Positions 36,946 to 49,308 are shown, numbered from the stretch's first letter. The stretch: DNA of 64,000 bases from Taenia hydatigena (GCA_036345935.2 JADWOT020000007.1:6650644-6714643); one strand, 5' to 3'. Notes: generated by a model not told the origin, from the sequence alone. Numbers and translations are program-made.

Positions 36946-38666
36946 AGCAATTTCTCTTTCTTTCATTGCTATCCATATAAAGGAAGAATCTTGAGCTCAT
37001 TCGTGTTCTTCCTCAGCTAACTTTGCTTGGTTGTGAGAAGAAGGCATTCGAAGCAGATGCAGACCGCGACTATCAGTCACTGAACTTAATCGGGTCCGGC
37101 ATGCTGAAATATAAAAGTTTTACTAATGTCACTTGAGTAGCATCATTGGAAATAGCAATGCATTTTGATAGAAACAGCAATAGAAGGCGCAAACAAACCT
37201 GCCGATTAAGACAATCATTGAACCCATTCGCTAAAAACAAATTCCGCAGCCACTTATGACTGTGAGGTACACTTCAATACAAAGGAATACTTCTCATCAA
37301 GTTATAAAATTATTGAAATCAATAGTCGGGAATTGTCTGCATTATCGTGACTAAATGGATTGAAGAGAAGCCTGAGAAGAGGTCTCGAGCATGCCACTTC
37401 TCCATCGGCATCGAATGGATTCTAAGATCCATCGGCGATGTTGCAGTACTTAAGGTCTAGCTAGTCTTAAGAAACGAGAAATCTAAGTAATTAAATTCGA
37501 TTTGCGACCCACAAACCACGTTTATAAAAATCTTTGCTTTAAAGAAAGCGTCGATTTGGGCCAACACACCAGTGTTTGTTAGTTTAGTCGCCCAAAATCT
37601 CATGCTGAAGAAATCTCAAATGTCGAATGAATGTCCTGCTCATCAGGTTTGATTTAAATAACCTCTGTTTCCATGATGAAGGATTATTGCCATGACCTTT
37701 TTAAGCATACAAAACGCATTCGGTGGTGAGGCTAGATAACTCCACTGCCAGCTGACCCATTTGCAAGCAAGCCAATCATACGATGGCTCATTATGCATTT
37801 GAAGACATCATTCACAACCTGCTACTTTTTCCTTTTGCCAAATAGATAAAATATACACGTATATCTATAGGCATGATCAACTAATTTACTGTAATCATTG
37901 CGTTGCAAATGTTGTAGCTCACTGATCTAGGTGTAGAATAAGAGTCAGGAAATTTGTGTCGCAACGATATCCTTGCCACCTTCAGATGTGAAAACAGATC
38001 AGGGGTAAGAATTAACCAGTCGCTCAGCTTTTATGGCAACTCTAAGGATACGTTTGAGCCAAATTTTTCTTTTGCCTCACTTCTCATGCTCACTTTGTTA
38101 TAGAAAATGCTTCATTTTATAAAGTGTTCCAGCATTCACCACAGTACAATTTCACTTACCTAACCACCAGTCGTAATTGACTGCATAATAAGTGGGTCAT
38201 AAATACATTTCCACCCTCCCACCGTCCAACGGCCATTGCTCAGAGCACTGCTCACCATCACTACTAAATAACTTTTTCGCAGTAGTCGAAATCCAAATGA
38301 ATGACAATTCCTTTTACTTATCATTCCTTAAGTCACATATTACCGATTGTGCATGTCTAAATTTAGTGCGCGAATTCGTCACGTGACGTACCACCTCCCC
38401 CTTGTACGCACCACTTTTCACACTGGGCACTTCTTACTGGTTGAACAACACCATCGCCAAGGCCTACTATTACCGGCTCTCCCATTTATTTTGCTGCATC
38501 GGACAGACAACTGCATCTTACCTAACCGGATCTCGTCTAAACCAAGGCGTAGGTGCACTTCCTTTGATTTGAGCTAGCATTCACTGAATCAACCTGAACG
38601 CAATTGAACATAATTGATGCCGTATGCGCTGCAGCACCAAATTTCAACAATTTTGTTATCTAGCAC

Positions 38667-38740
38667 GCCCGGGTATCGCAGTTGGTTAGCGCGTCAGTCT
38701 CATAATCTGAAGGTCGCGAGTTGGAGGCTCGCTTTGGGCG
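38667..38740 (+). pseudogene. tRNA-Met-like (anticodon CAT), probably inactive
   Basis: The cloverleaf is largely intact. Acceptor GCCCGGG pairs with TTTGGGC using three wobble pairs. The anticodon arm TCAGT-CTCATAA-TCTGA is that of elongator tRNA-Met. The T stem GCGAG/CTCGC is perfect. However, the T loop reads TTGGAGG, losing the invariant C of TTC and damaging the B box, and the discriminator is G instead of A. A weakly functional gene cannot be excluded. Confidence 0.7.
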
Positions 38741-38878
38741 GTGCTTTGCCCTTCAGGATTTCCTTCTGGCACCCGATGGCAAGCAGTGACAAGACAGCTG
38801 CAACTACGCATTGCGCACATTTCTAGACACTTGTTGGCACTACTGCAAAAGAACGTACATTGGTGTGGGTAAACGGGA

Positions 38879-38951
38879 CGCCCACGGTGGGACTTGAATC
38901 ATAATCCTCTACTTAGGAGACGGATGCTTTATCCATTTAGGCGTGATTAGC
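38879..38951 (-). pseudogene. tRNA-Arg(CCT)-like, degraded
   Basis: On the minus strand, gcctaaatggataaagc is a tRNA-Arg D arm, and the loop ctcctaa carries a CCT anticodon. The acceptor 3' strand CGTGGGC is kept, but the 5' strand (gctaatc) no longer pairs, and the T stem 5' side is mutated. It faces the tRNA-Met-like sequence tail to tail about 140 bases away. Confidence 0.65.
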
Positions 38952-38962
38952 GCTTCCTGAGT

Positions 38963-39420
38963 TTAAATTTTAGTCTTCTGATTGTACATACTCAGTACAG
39001 AGTCAGTAGTCCGATCGGAATGTAATTTATTATTTTCAGCAGTCAGTTGCCTTGCAGACGGCCGGATTTTGCTAATGTCTTTTAGCACGGAAGCCCATGT
39101 GTAGTTCAGTAAAATAAAGGTTCTGATTTTAGGGTCTTGGTTGCTATGGGTTGACCCGTACATTCCGTACTTACGACCGCGCTGGATGAAGGAACTTGAA
39201 ACACGCGTTCTAGAATCTTGTGTCTTCCGGAGTTCTGCGTCAGCTCCTTTTGCACAATGGTCTATCATAACCGAAATGTACTGGTTTCACTTCTTGGTGA
39301 GTGACATAGAACCAATGATATCTATGCCTACTCTTTCACCCAGAAGCCCATGACGATGATGCCGTGGTGCATTTGCTGTGAATTCAGGCTTCTTAAAACT
39401 ATTGAAACCGTATTCTAGAT
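38963..39420 (-). mobile_element. Ty3/gypsy retrotransposon integrase relic
   Basis: In one minus-strand frame with a single stop (39287-39289), GERVGIDIIGSMSLTKK and then NQYISVMIDHCAKGADAEL match the integrase core of Ty3/gypsy elements (family: ERVGIDIxGPLPLTxxGNxYILVxxDHFTK). The first catalytic aspartate, in VGIDIIG, is present. The second, in the family motif HSDQGxNF, is replaced: the copy reads HSNQDPKI. The frame continues to about 38963 without a clear catalytic glutamate. No reverse transcriptase, protease, gag or LTR was found nearby, so this is an isolated inactive fragment. It begins just beyond the duplicated unit, and the second unit has no such neighbour. Confidence 0.82.
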
Positions 39421-40604
39421 CGCTCCTTTTGAGTGCTCTTAGTCTTGTTTTTGCTCCTCTTGTGCCAGCGCTAATCGGCTCCACGAAGTGAACATTTTTT
39501 GGTTTATTTCACATTTCACTCACACTTTATCAAAACAAGAATTTATTCGCTTTCCTTTAGTGGTAGTGGAGGGGATGAAGCTGGATGAGAAATACAAGAA
39601 CGGGTCATTTACCATGCCTTTGAAACTTTCTACTCACAACAGGCACTACACTTTGGCTATTTATAGGTATTCATTGCAATGTTGTTGCGAAAGGAACGAA
39701 AGGGAATCCACAGAGTTAGCGGAGCAACACTGAAGTGAAAGATATTGACAAGAAGAAGCGAACTTATAACAAGCACAGTGTGAGCATAAATTGAATGATT
39801 CCCTTCAACAACGAGCCAATCTATAAGCGCCAATTGTTAGAGGAAATGAATTCTCTGTCAAATATCCTTCAAATACTAAAGGCGGCAATTCAAAAACTAA
39901 TTTCCTTTTCGCTGCATTTAAAAAGCAAGCAACTCTAAGCATCGGACGACCAAACTGAAACGACGCTGTCACTTTGTTGAGACCGGACCGCTATTTGCTT
40001 GCATTAACGAATAAGGACAATGCACAGAGGGGGCTCGTAGGCCTATTTCGCAGTGTAGATTGGCGGCCAAGGTGATGTCACGCACCATCCGAACTGGCGC
40101 AATAATGATTCCGCTGGTCGAATGCACGCTAACTGGGCAATGGGGACCCTCTGCAACCCGTGTCACTGTGACCTGAGAAGAGCCCATTTCGACTAAGTGA
40201 CTAACCTCTCTGACCAAACAATAAACCATGGGCTTAAACGTTTGATAGGCTCTGCGGAGCAGGTGCGTTGCAGCATTCAAACGGGAAGAGGTCACTGCAT
40301 GAGAGTTAAATTAAGACGATGGAAGTAAAATGCTGACTTAGAAATCAGAGTAGGATTCAGTTTCAAAAAAGTAGCTGCGAAACCAGCCTCACGTGCCTTG
40401 ACCCTTAAAAGTTGGCAACGTTTTCATGAAAGCAAACCGAACAAAAAATAAATGGGGTTTGATTGGGAAGACACCGCATCGTATATTTACCTAATCACAC
40501 ATAGGCTAATATTCCATGAAATAACAGAATTAATGATGTAGAGTAGGGGAGTATGAAGGAAACATGTTACAGCCAGATGTCAAGGCACCTGCACTGCTCT
40601 TCAC
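39421..40604. other. No recognisable gene
   Basis: A 108-codon minus-strand frame at 39969-40295 has ordinary composition but no recognisable motif, no nearby splice signals and no second copy. Confidence 0.4.
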
Positions 40605-40815
40605 CTCAACTTGGAGCACTGCAACACTCCTCTCCGCTGCGCAGCGTCCTCTTTCCCACTCCAATGTGTGGCATCATGCACCACCACGCATGCTAGTCAT
40701 CGCACGTCTATTTGCACACGCATGTGCGCCCGTCGCGGTGGCCACCTGGAGAGGGAGGTGGATGGTGAATGGATGGGTAAGTGGGTGGATGGATGGCTGG
40801 CTGGCTGGCTGGCTG
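40605..40815 (+). repeat. Dispersed repeat, copy 2, with (CTGG)n microsatellite
   Basis: This is a direct copy of 24110-24320. Its 3' end carries GGAT-type repeats and then about five CTGG units (40794-40815). Both copies end in tetranucleotide repeats of different sequence, a usual place for slippage. Confidence 0.78.
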
Positions 40816-43296
40816 AATAAATATTACGTAAGTATAGTAGACCAAATTTTACGAGTTCATAATTAGCATAATTCCGACCACGAAAACTGGTGCCTCAGAA
40901 CTCGGATGCACTTTCAGTAAGGTGGGAAACCATTAAATATTGATGCATTTTCGCCTGCAACAGCGTCTGTTGATGCCTATAATTTAGAGGATTCGTTACT
41001 ACATAATAATTGCCTAGTTGTTTTCATGACGCAAACACTAATCGCCAAAACCAAGGTTGTTTTTTTTTCACACAATGTTAAATGTATTTGTGGGGCAAAA
41101 TAGACGGTCACTGTGCAGAAGAGAATGGTTCCAAAGAAGTTTGGAGTTTAGAGCAAGTATGACATTTATGCCTGTCCGCCGGACACTGAACGCGATCGCA
41201 ACAACTAAAACCAACGTCGCCTCAAATCGAGAGACAGCTCTAGATTTCCGACCGCGCCTACGGCACATTAAAAGAACAAATGGAAGCATTCGTGCTTATA
41301 ATGGTATCATTTCTCCCCTTATCCGCCTTACATTTACACACCAACCCACGCATCAGGATCCGTCCTCACACTATTCCATTCACTATTCGGCATCATGCAT
41401 CCCTCACAGTCCTCTTTTATTCGTCATCGTAGCAGGCGCACAGGCCAGTGCGAATTGAAGCGTAATACCTACCAAGCACGTTGGCGCCGATATTGCCTTT
41501 CCTACATGGCTCGCTTATCTTACTTATTTACTAGTCATTTATTTATTACATTATCTGTTGATTTTTTCCTTCTTTGTGCATACTATTATCCCCGTATTTT
41601 GGCCGTGTGAATTCTACTTTTCAAAATTATAACATCTTTCACTTTTTATGTTATATTTTTGCTGAATTTTCATCCATTGATGTTGACATGAATGCGTTTG
41701 TTTTGCTGTGGCACTTGATTGGTTTGGAAACATTTCTGAATAAGCTTGGTTTGAACTTTAACTCTTATATTACTCCATGCATTTTTTGGTACTAATGAGT
41801 TGATAATCAGTAGTTTTGTGATGCATTTTGTGTCTTTTCAAGTTGAGTATTTACGCTTCATAAAAAGAATCGCTATCTATAATGTTTCTCATTTATTGGC
41901 AATTGCTCGGCAGCATTTGTATCATCCGATTGCTTCCGGTATCATTGTTGTTTAGTGAAAGCGGTATGACTGTGATAACCTTTGGAAGGGTACTTCAGTT
42001 TGCTATTTTTCATCAATAAACAAAAATTGCGCCCTATGCAACTTCGGCAGACGCGATTCGAACGAACCTAAGCCGAGGTAGCGGAATCCTCTGACGTTCG
42101 AGATGTCAAATTGCAACCTACGCCACTGTCAGTCTAATCATAAATCTGCCTATTCTGTCAGTAATATTATCAAAGAACGTCGTCTTGTTCAAGAATATCA
42201 TTAATGGTCGCATTTCTTTCGACAGGTAAGTGGGTGTTTTTCGGTTCAAGGAACGCTGAGTGATGGGCGGACCATTCCTCATCGGCCATTTTGCTGCTTC
42301 CACCGCTTCTACGAGGCGCTAAACAGTCTTCAATCAGCACTGGTGTGCTGTATTTGTTGACAGCTCTAATTTTTTATGCTTATTAGCGTTCTTTTTAGTG
42401 GTATTGACCGAAATGACTTACTCTCGTATTGGACCATTCTACTTGTTTTTGCATTCCGCTTAAAAGAAGAATTGACGCGGCTTTTTAAGGACTACGACCA
42501 AGACATTATAATATCTTAGAACCATTTTTACCAAACTGAGCATACTGGTTGTTGATAGTTAAGGCGTGGCAATCTGCGCAATAACTCACATGAATATCAA
42601 CGGTGAGACATGATTCTTATCTCCAAATAAGTCTTCTTAAGGCCAAAGAGCAGTATAGGTAATCCTTTAAGCAAATCGAGATGGTCTCATTTTGCGCCAG
42701 TATCAAGTGAGCAACCTTACCATGGCATCTTGTAATAACTCTGCGTGGCATTTCGCTATCGTATTGTCTCTATTGCGACACGCTAGCATAAAACATGGAA
42801 AGTGTAAATGTCCCTTAACTTTTTTGGTGCATGCGTGATTGCACCTTAGGTTAAATGCGCTCGTTGGAAATATTAATTTAGAATTGAAATAACGGTTTGA
42901 ATGCTAGTGTCTGAAGGTGATTCACGCCATGGTGGGTAGGATATATGGTACATTGGATACAAATGCTTTTCAAGTAGGCGAGTGCTCAAAGAGCTTTATG
43001 AAAGTTCTTGTGGCTAAAGGAGATGGAGAAGCAGCCATCTGGCGATTGCTGCAGTTGCAGCCAAAGCAGCCAAAGCATCTCACTGAAGGTCTAATTTTGT
43101 GCTCGATACATCAATTTTTGCTTTTAAGACTAGTACGAATGAATCACTAAAAATTTTTACAAACGGGAACAATGGGAGGGCCAATCGCAAGCTCATATGC
43201 TGCGCATACCTCATAGAAATATTTACAGTGTGTAATACGGTTCACGCAGGTGTCGACGATCAAGCCTTTTTTGTGTGAATGCGAATTCCTCACTCA
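40816..43296. other. No recognisable gene
   Basis: A 133-codon frame at 41057-41458 and shorter ones lack motifs. The span 41500-41800 is T-rich on the plus strand. Nothing else is supported. Confidence 0.45.
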
Positions 43297-45019
43297 TGTT
43301 CCCTTTAGGCAAACTTTACTTGGTGGTGAGAAGAAGGCATCCGAAGCAGCTGCAGACCGCGACTATCAGTCACTGAACTTAATCGGGTCCGGCATGCTGA
43401 AATATAAAAGTGTTACTAATGTCAATTAAGTAAAATCACTGGAAATAGCAATGCATTTTGAAGGAAACAGCAATAGGGGGAGCAAACAAACCTGTCGATT
43501 AAGACACTCATTGAGCCCATTCGCTAAGAACAAATTTTGCAGCCACTTATGGCTATGAGTTGCGCTTTCATACAAAGGAATACTTCTTGTCAAGTTATAA
43601 AATTATTGAAACCAATGGTTGGGAATTGTCGCCATTATCGCGACTAAATGGAGTGAAGAGAAGCCTGAGAAGAGGTCTAGCGCATGTGACTCCTCCATTA
43701 AAGTCAAATGGATTCTAAGATCCAGCATCAAGGTTGAAGTATTCATAGTCTGGCTAATCGTAAGAAAGGAGAAATTGAGGTAAAAATGAATTAATTAAGT
43801 TCGATTTGCGGCCATGAACGACGATGGTAGAAAGAACCTTTCCTTTAAAGAGAGTTCCGATTTGCGACAACGCTGCAATAATGGTTGGTTTAGTTGTCTG
43901 AAATCTTAAACTGAAGAACGCCCAAATGGCAAATGAATGACTCGGTAGTCAAGATTGATTCAAATAACTTCTGCTGCCGTGGTGAACGATTAATCCCGTG
44001 ACCTTTCTACGCACACAAAACACATTCGGTGGTAAGGCTAGATAGCTCCACTGCCAGCTGACCCATTTGCAAGCAAGCTAGTCAAATGACGACTCATCAT
44101 GGATTTGAACATATCGCCCACAACTTGCCACTTTTTCTTTTTGCCAACTAAATAAAATATGCACGTATATCCATGGCCATGATCACTGAATTCACTGTAA
44201 TCATTGCGTTGCAGACATTACAGCACACTGAACGAGGCGTATAATATTAGTCAGGTAATTTGTATCGCAGCGATATCCTTGCCGCCCTCAGATGTGAAAA
44301 AGATTAGGGGTAAGAATTAACCAGTTGATCGGATTTTATGGGAAACTCTCAGGGAAGTTCGAGTCAAATTTTTATTTTTACCTGGCTTCTCGCGCTCACC
44401 TGGTTACAGCGAACGCTTCAATGTATAGTGTTCTGGCCTTCACAAAAATACAATTTTGCTTATGTAACCACCAGCCGTAATTAACGGCATAATAAGTGGG
44501 TTATAAATACATTTATACCCTCCCACCATCCATCGGCCATTGCTTAAAGAACTGCTCAATATCACTACTAAATATCTTTTTCGTAGCAGTCGTAATCTTT
44601 TCACCCATCATTCCTCAAATCACACATTTCCGCTTATGCATAGCTAAATTTTGGCGCAAATTCGCCACGTGACGTACCACTTCCCCTTGTACCTATCACT
44701 TTTCACACTGGGACACGCTTCTCATTGGTTGAACAACATCATCGCCAAAGCCTCCTATCATTGGTCCTCTCATTCATTTTGATGCATCGGACTGACAGCA
44801 GCATCTGCTCTAACCGCATCTCATCTAACCCAAGGCATAGATGCACTTTCCTTGATTTAAGCTAGCATTCGCTGAATCAACCTGAACGCAACTGAGCATA
44901 ATTGATGCCGCATGTGTTGACGCTTCAAATTCCAATGACTCCGAGCCATTCTACGTTTTTTTCACTAGTTTTTCTGCCAAATTTATAAGTTTTAAAATAT
45001 TATAAGTTTGGAGAGGTCC

Positions 45020-45078
45020 GCTCAGGTAGCACAGTAGGTTAGCGCGTCAGTCTCATAATCTGAAAGTCGCTCTGGGCA
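45020..45078 (+). pseudogene. tRNA-Met-like lacking the T arm
   Basis: Acceptor GCTCAGG pairs with TCTGGGC and the discriminator is A. The anticodon arm is identical to the copy at 38667 (CAT). The entire T arm is missing, apparently by deletion between two tcgc repeats, so the B box is lost and the gene is dead. Confidence 0.75.
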
Positions 45079-45190
45079 GCGCTTTTTCCTTCAGGATTTT
45101 CCTTTGGCACCTGACAACAAGTATACGCACATTCATAGACACTTGTTTGCACTACCGCAAAAGGACGTACACTGGTGTGGGTGAACGAGA

Positions 45191-45262
45191 CACCCACGGT
45201 GAAACTCGCAACCACAATTTTTTCTTAGGAGGCAGACGCCTTATCCATTAAGCCACACAAGC
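45191..45262 (-). pseudogene. tRNA-Arg(CCT)-like, degraded
   Basis: On the minus strand, ggcttaatggataaggcgtctgc (quoted in part) matches a tRNA-Arg D arm and 5' anticodon stem. The loop ctcctaa gives anticodon CCT, and acceptor 3' strand CGTGGGT is kept. The 3' anticodon stem has become an A run, and the 5' acceptor strand no longer pairs. Confidence 0.65.
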
Positions 45263-45780
45263 TAGCATCGCGACCTTTAACATTTAAGGTTATCATCTTC
45301 CCAAGAATGGATATCATCGCACCTGCATTGTTTATTCGAGTTCTTTGTCCTACTACCTCAATAATTTTATCACTCAAGCGATGCGACAAACAATTTTCGG
45401 CTCAGTTTACATCACTCTTCCCCATTCCTATAGGTTTTACCAATTTTTCCCAAATATTTGGCTCCTCGCAATATTCATTCCCCATTTGACGTTCTGAGTG
45501 CCCTTCACACCTTTCCACGCCCTTTGTTTTCTTCACATTTTTTGCCAGTGAATACATTTCGCGCTCCCCTATCACATCATTTTCGTAGTTGATTTTAATC
45601 CTTTGTTCCTTTTGTCAATTTTCTGCAACCGTCATTGCCAATTTCGTAAATGCAGCAACCTGGAGTGACCGCAGTGTTTTCAGACAAAATCTTTCGGATC
45701 TCAGCAGTTGTAGGCTAATCGTACTTTTCCAAAGCCTGAACCCACTAGAAAATATTGTCAAATCGTGTTGCTGCGAGCGT
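45263..45780. other. No recognisable gene
   Basis: T-rich DNA with short frames only. Confidence 0.45.
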
Positions 45781-45784
45781 CTGA

Positions 45785-45990
45785 CACCACGAGCCTGTAA
45801 TCTTTGCCTGGGGGCACCGAGGCCTTATCAGTTAACCAGCCAGAACTCCACTCAAGTTCGGAGCGCACACGTCAAAAATTGTGGTTAATCATTAACTTAT
45901 GGTAAAAACAAGGTCCAGTGGTTCTGTGGTATGGCTTGGACTTGAGGTACGTAAGTTCCCGGATTCAAATTTCGGTTGGGTCCTAATTTG
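45785..45990. other. Two weak tRNA-like sequences
   Basis: A minus-strand segment (about 45785-45845) reads gataaggcctcgg and then gattacaggctcgtg, like a degraded tRNA-Arg. A plus-strand segment (about 45918-45985) has tggtatggcttgg and a B-box-like cggattcaaatttcggt. The plus-strand part resembles 52795-52870 and shares the downstream text atctgataaacgcg with it. Neither folds into a full cloverleaf. Confidence 0.3.
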
Positions 45991-47927
45991 TACTTGGTAG
46001 TTATCTGATAAACGCGTTTTAAAGTTCTTGAGTCACTGCTTGATTAGGTTCTTGTTGTTCGCTACTTTATCAGAAGCTCTTTGAAAGCTATTTTTTTCTT
46101 TTGTCATCCAGGGTCATCGAGTTGATTGTAAAAATGAATTTCTTCGAAGTGAATTTACCGATATTATTGCAAAGAGAGATCAACTAAGCTTTGCATTTGA
46201 AGCCAAATGTCCCTCCTGATTGGTCTTAGATGATGCCTACGAACAGTTTGCCTGCACACTTCCCAACATTGGAGTGAACTGTCGGTTATTGCGTCAAAAT
46301 CATACGTCTGGGAGTGTCTGTCTTCCCAATTCGAGGAAGTGAATTTGGTAGGGGTGAAAGAGTCTTGACTGACGCGCCATGATAAATATTGAGTGAGGTC
46401 AGCGGCATTCTCTCTCGGGAGGGCTGGATAAGGTAACCGCCACCGAGGCGTGTGTGCGTCAATGTCAATGTCAAGCCGGTCAGCGCGCCTCGTCAATGGC
46501 GTTAAAATGAATTTACAGCAATATTGGACCCCACACTGATAATGAAGAAACTATGTGCTGCAGATCCGACTGATGGACTGTCTTCAAAAGCAGCCTCATC
46601 GTTTCTATTTTCAATTAAATTGAAATCATCTCATTTGACATCTCCTTTATCTTAATTGAAGTCTTTTAAGAGGAAATGCCTACATTGCATAAATTTAGTT
46701 TTTCTGCTTTGAGCATGTAATTATTGCGTGGTACTGGACTGATGAGATATAGCAACGAAAAGAATATTGTCTTTTTATGCAATTCACGAATCAATGCGTC
46801 AAAATTTAAAAGTGTGCATACATGTATGAAAGATGGTGAACAGGCAATTAATTAGTGTTGATAAGGGAATCAGGCACTGCAATACAGTCCCTTGCAGCCG
46901 CTGCAAAACCTTTGAAAAGGACTAGAAACACCTTGTTAAAATAAAAAAGAATGCAGTGATCTCCCTGATTGGTATTCAGTAAGTGCTACCCCGTCATTAA
47001 AAGAGGATGCATCCCGGGGTGTCAAACGAGACCTCCAGAAACTAGCTGTCTTGCGTTCAGAATCGACTTTGGTTAAAAAAGCCTCAGTCAGCCATTATGC
47101 TTCTGGAAATACGAATGAACGTAGAGATATAATCCAAGTAAATTGTGTAATATTTGAATCGAAAACCGATTAGTAATGATTGCATCAGGCTTCGAAAGGT
47201 AGTCAATACGTATCCATAGAGGAATGTGTAGAACACATAATGCCTATCTGACAATAGTGAAATTGTTCTTCGCCGTTACGCAGATTCTGATTTTGAGTCT
47301 GTTTTTGATAACGAGTTGCACTCGTATAGTGTGTCTAATGAATAGGTTAGGCTGGATGATGGAAGGATGTCTTCATTCCAACATATCGTAATAGACTTTA
47401 AATCCACCAAAGTAGATTCTGTGCTCTGTTTCTTGGAATTCATTTTAGGCGGATAATACTCTCTCATGGTAAAGAGAAGGGTCTTCCTTGAAGAGGTGAG
47501 GTTTTTCCTTATGATACTGGAGGAGACCCGGTTGTCTTACCCAACTAGTGAAAAAGTGGGGCATGAAGTATCAAAGCCTTAGTTGCATTCTTGCATCATT
47601 GCGCAACAAATTCACATTTGGACAAGTGAAGCCCCTGATGCCATCCATAGTGAAAGAGAAATAGTAAAATATCCTCCGCCATAATTGTGAATAAATCTCT
47701 TTCCTTCCTTTGTCCACCCCCCAGCTCTAAATCACCCAACGTTATATAGCGACTCCACACAAACAATGAGAGAGCAGAAATTGGGCGCACAAACCGTCTT
47801 TTTGTTTGCTGTTTTACTGTGATGAGTCATTCCTCTGATTATCTTTGACTTCGTTAAAATTAGAGGTCTATCTGAGGGCGTTTTGGGTAGTTAAAGAAAC
47901 GCGTAACGTTGCACTAACACCATTTGT
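45991..47927. other. No recognisable gene; partly duplicated with 52850-53160
   Basis: Weak similarity to 52850-53160 is visible (for example gaagccaaatgt and ttagat near 46180-46240). A 110-codon minus-strand frame at 46164-46496 crosses it. A short stretch of it (HHLRPIRRDIWL) has a recognisable but broken counterpart in the other copy. No family was recognised. Confidence 0.35.
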
Positions 47928-48649
47928 AACCTCAGTTGAGGCCCACTCTGCCTCGTAGTAGTGCCTGTTTTCATGTTTTAAGGCTTAGGCATGCAAAAAT
48001 TTGAGGGGCTGGGCTGGAATGCAGATGGCGGTTAATTTTGTGCGTTACAATTAAAATAGGGACAGAGACGTGAAAAGCGTGTAGGCGAGAAGTAGGCTCG
48101 TCCCTAATAATTGAACGCCTGAATTCCTCTACATAGTTATGTCCTGGCGTGTAAAAAAACTGCTGTATCTGATGCTGTTACTGAGGAATCGACACCGGCA
48201 GGAAGCTGTGGCGGGCCTTACTTGGTGATTTCAGTGAGCGTAAAACTGTCAAGGCCAAAAAATCATACACTAGGACTCAGTTATTATGGTTGGTTTTTAA
48301 AGAGCAGTCGTCGGGTCATGATAGGAGGAGTCTCCGGGCTATGATGCAAAAGGAATGAAACAGGAATGGAAGGAATGGGGAGAAGAAATTAGTAGGGATT
48401 TCCGCTAGCCAGAAATCAGATCCGAGTCTTGAGTGCGGCAGTAGAACATTCTGTTGCCGAAACACCGGCACCCGCCACCACGCAGAAGTCTCCTCACAAC
48501 TCCACATCCCGCCGACACCTTTGGCAGTGTCCAATGGACCGATGTGTGCCTCCATCTACGTAATTTGTGTTGTTTCTTTTCCAATACAGGTGTGCGCAGC
48601 ACTCTAGGTGATGATTCCGGTTAGTTAACCACACCTTTTGCGACAGTGC

Positions 48650-48721
48650 GACTCCGTGGCGCAACGGTAGCGCGTCTGACTCCAGATCAGAAGGTTGCGT
48701 GTTTAAGTCACGTCGGGGTCA
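48650..48721 (+). tRNA. tRNA-Trp (anticodon CCA), possibly functional
   Basis: A 72-nt cloverleaf: acceptor GACTCCG pairs with CGGGGTC, discriminator A. The anticodon arm TCTGA-CTCCAGA-TCAGA has anticodon CCA at 48682-48684. The T stem GCGTG/CACGT is complete. One defect is visible: the T loop is TTTAAGT instead of TTCAAAT-type, so the invariant C56 and part of the B box are changed. A TTTT run follows at 48727. The gene lies in a duplicated unit whose other copy has diverged to anticodon CTA. It is either a weak true gene or a very young pseudogene. Confidence 0.82.
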
Positions 48722-49039
48722 CTACCTTTTCCTCCCCCCTCTTGCCGTTGCCTGCAGCACATCCCTAGCTTGTATTCTCCTGCTATCACTTTCGTTACTC
48801 TGTCGCTGCCCTTACTACTACCGTTACCTCCGTGCTGGCATTACCATCGTCGCAAGTGATGTCCTGTGCAATCACCCTCACTTTTTCCCAAAACAACTTA
48901 TTTTAGTCTTTTGCTCAAACTAAGAGACACAGCAATATCTACACCTGGACTGCTTATTGTTAGCATGCCACGGTAGGAGGGATAAACTGCAATGATGACA
49001 CTGTTAATATGAAAAGCGTTGCAAGGACAATTTAGTTTT

Positions 49040-49308
49040 TGCCCAATTTTTCGCGTGACCACTCGTCAATGCCCTCTGCCCCACTTAATGCCACAATAGT
49101 GCACCAAAGTGGCAAAAATCAAGCGTTTTAGTGATTTTGGATGAAGTCAGCGGAAAAGCGCTTGCAGTTAAATACATTCGGAGGGAAAAAGAACACACAA
49201 GATTATACTAAAGCGCCAAGCGTAGGGAAGAATCCACACTGGTGGGTCTTTCAATCGTTTCTCATCTGCATCGGCTTGTGAGGCATCTCTTTTGAAAAGA
49301 TGCTTACA
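49040..49308. other. Segment present in only one duplicate
   Basis: Flanking sequence on both sides aligns with the other copy (which joins at about 54700), so this is an insertion or deletion of about 270 bases. No terminal repeats were recognised. Confidence 0.55.

Larger units (their letters stand above)
36998..38951 (+). repeat. 2-kb duplicated unit, copy 1
   Basis: This is a direct duplicate of 43297-45262. Landmarks shared in order are gaccgcgactatcagtcact, aatcgggtccggcatgctga, ccactgccagctgacccatt and acgcaactgagcataattga-type text. The unit ends in a plus-strand tRNA-Met-like and a minus-strand tRNA-Arg-like sequence. Divergence is moderate, with scattered substitutions and small indels. 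No protein-coding signal was recognised in either copy. Confidence 0.88.
43297..45262 (+). repeat. 2-kb duplicated unit, copy 2
   Basis: This is a direct duplicate of 36998-38951 about 6.3 kb downstream, with the same order of landmarks and the same pair of tRNA-like sequences at its 3' end. The tRNA-Met-like sequence here has lost its T arm. Confidence 0.88.

Noticed and set aside
41057..41458. 133-codon plus-strand frame as a coding sequence
   Set aside because: No domain, no splice context, no second copy, and mixed low-complexity composition.
38667..45262. The duplicated 2-kb unit as a complete LTR or TRIM retrotransposon with a tRNA primer site
   Set aside because: No terminal direct repeats, primer-binding site or polypurine tract could be defined. 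The tRNA-like parts are full-length tRNA relics rather than short primer complements.
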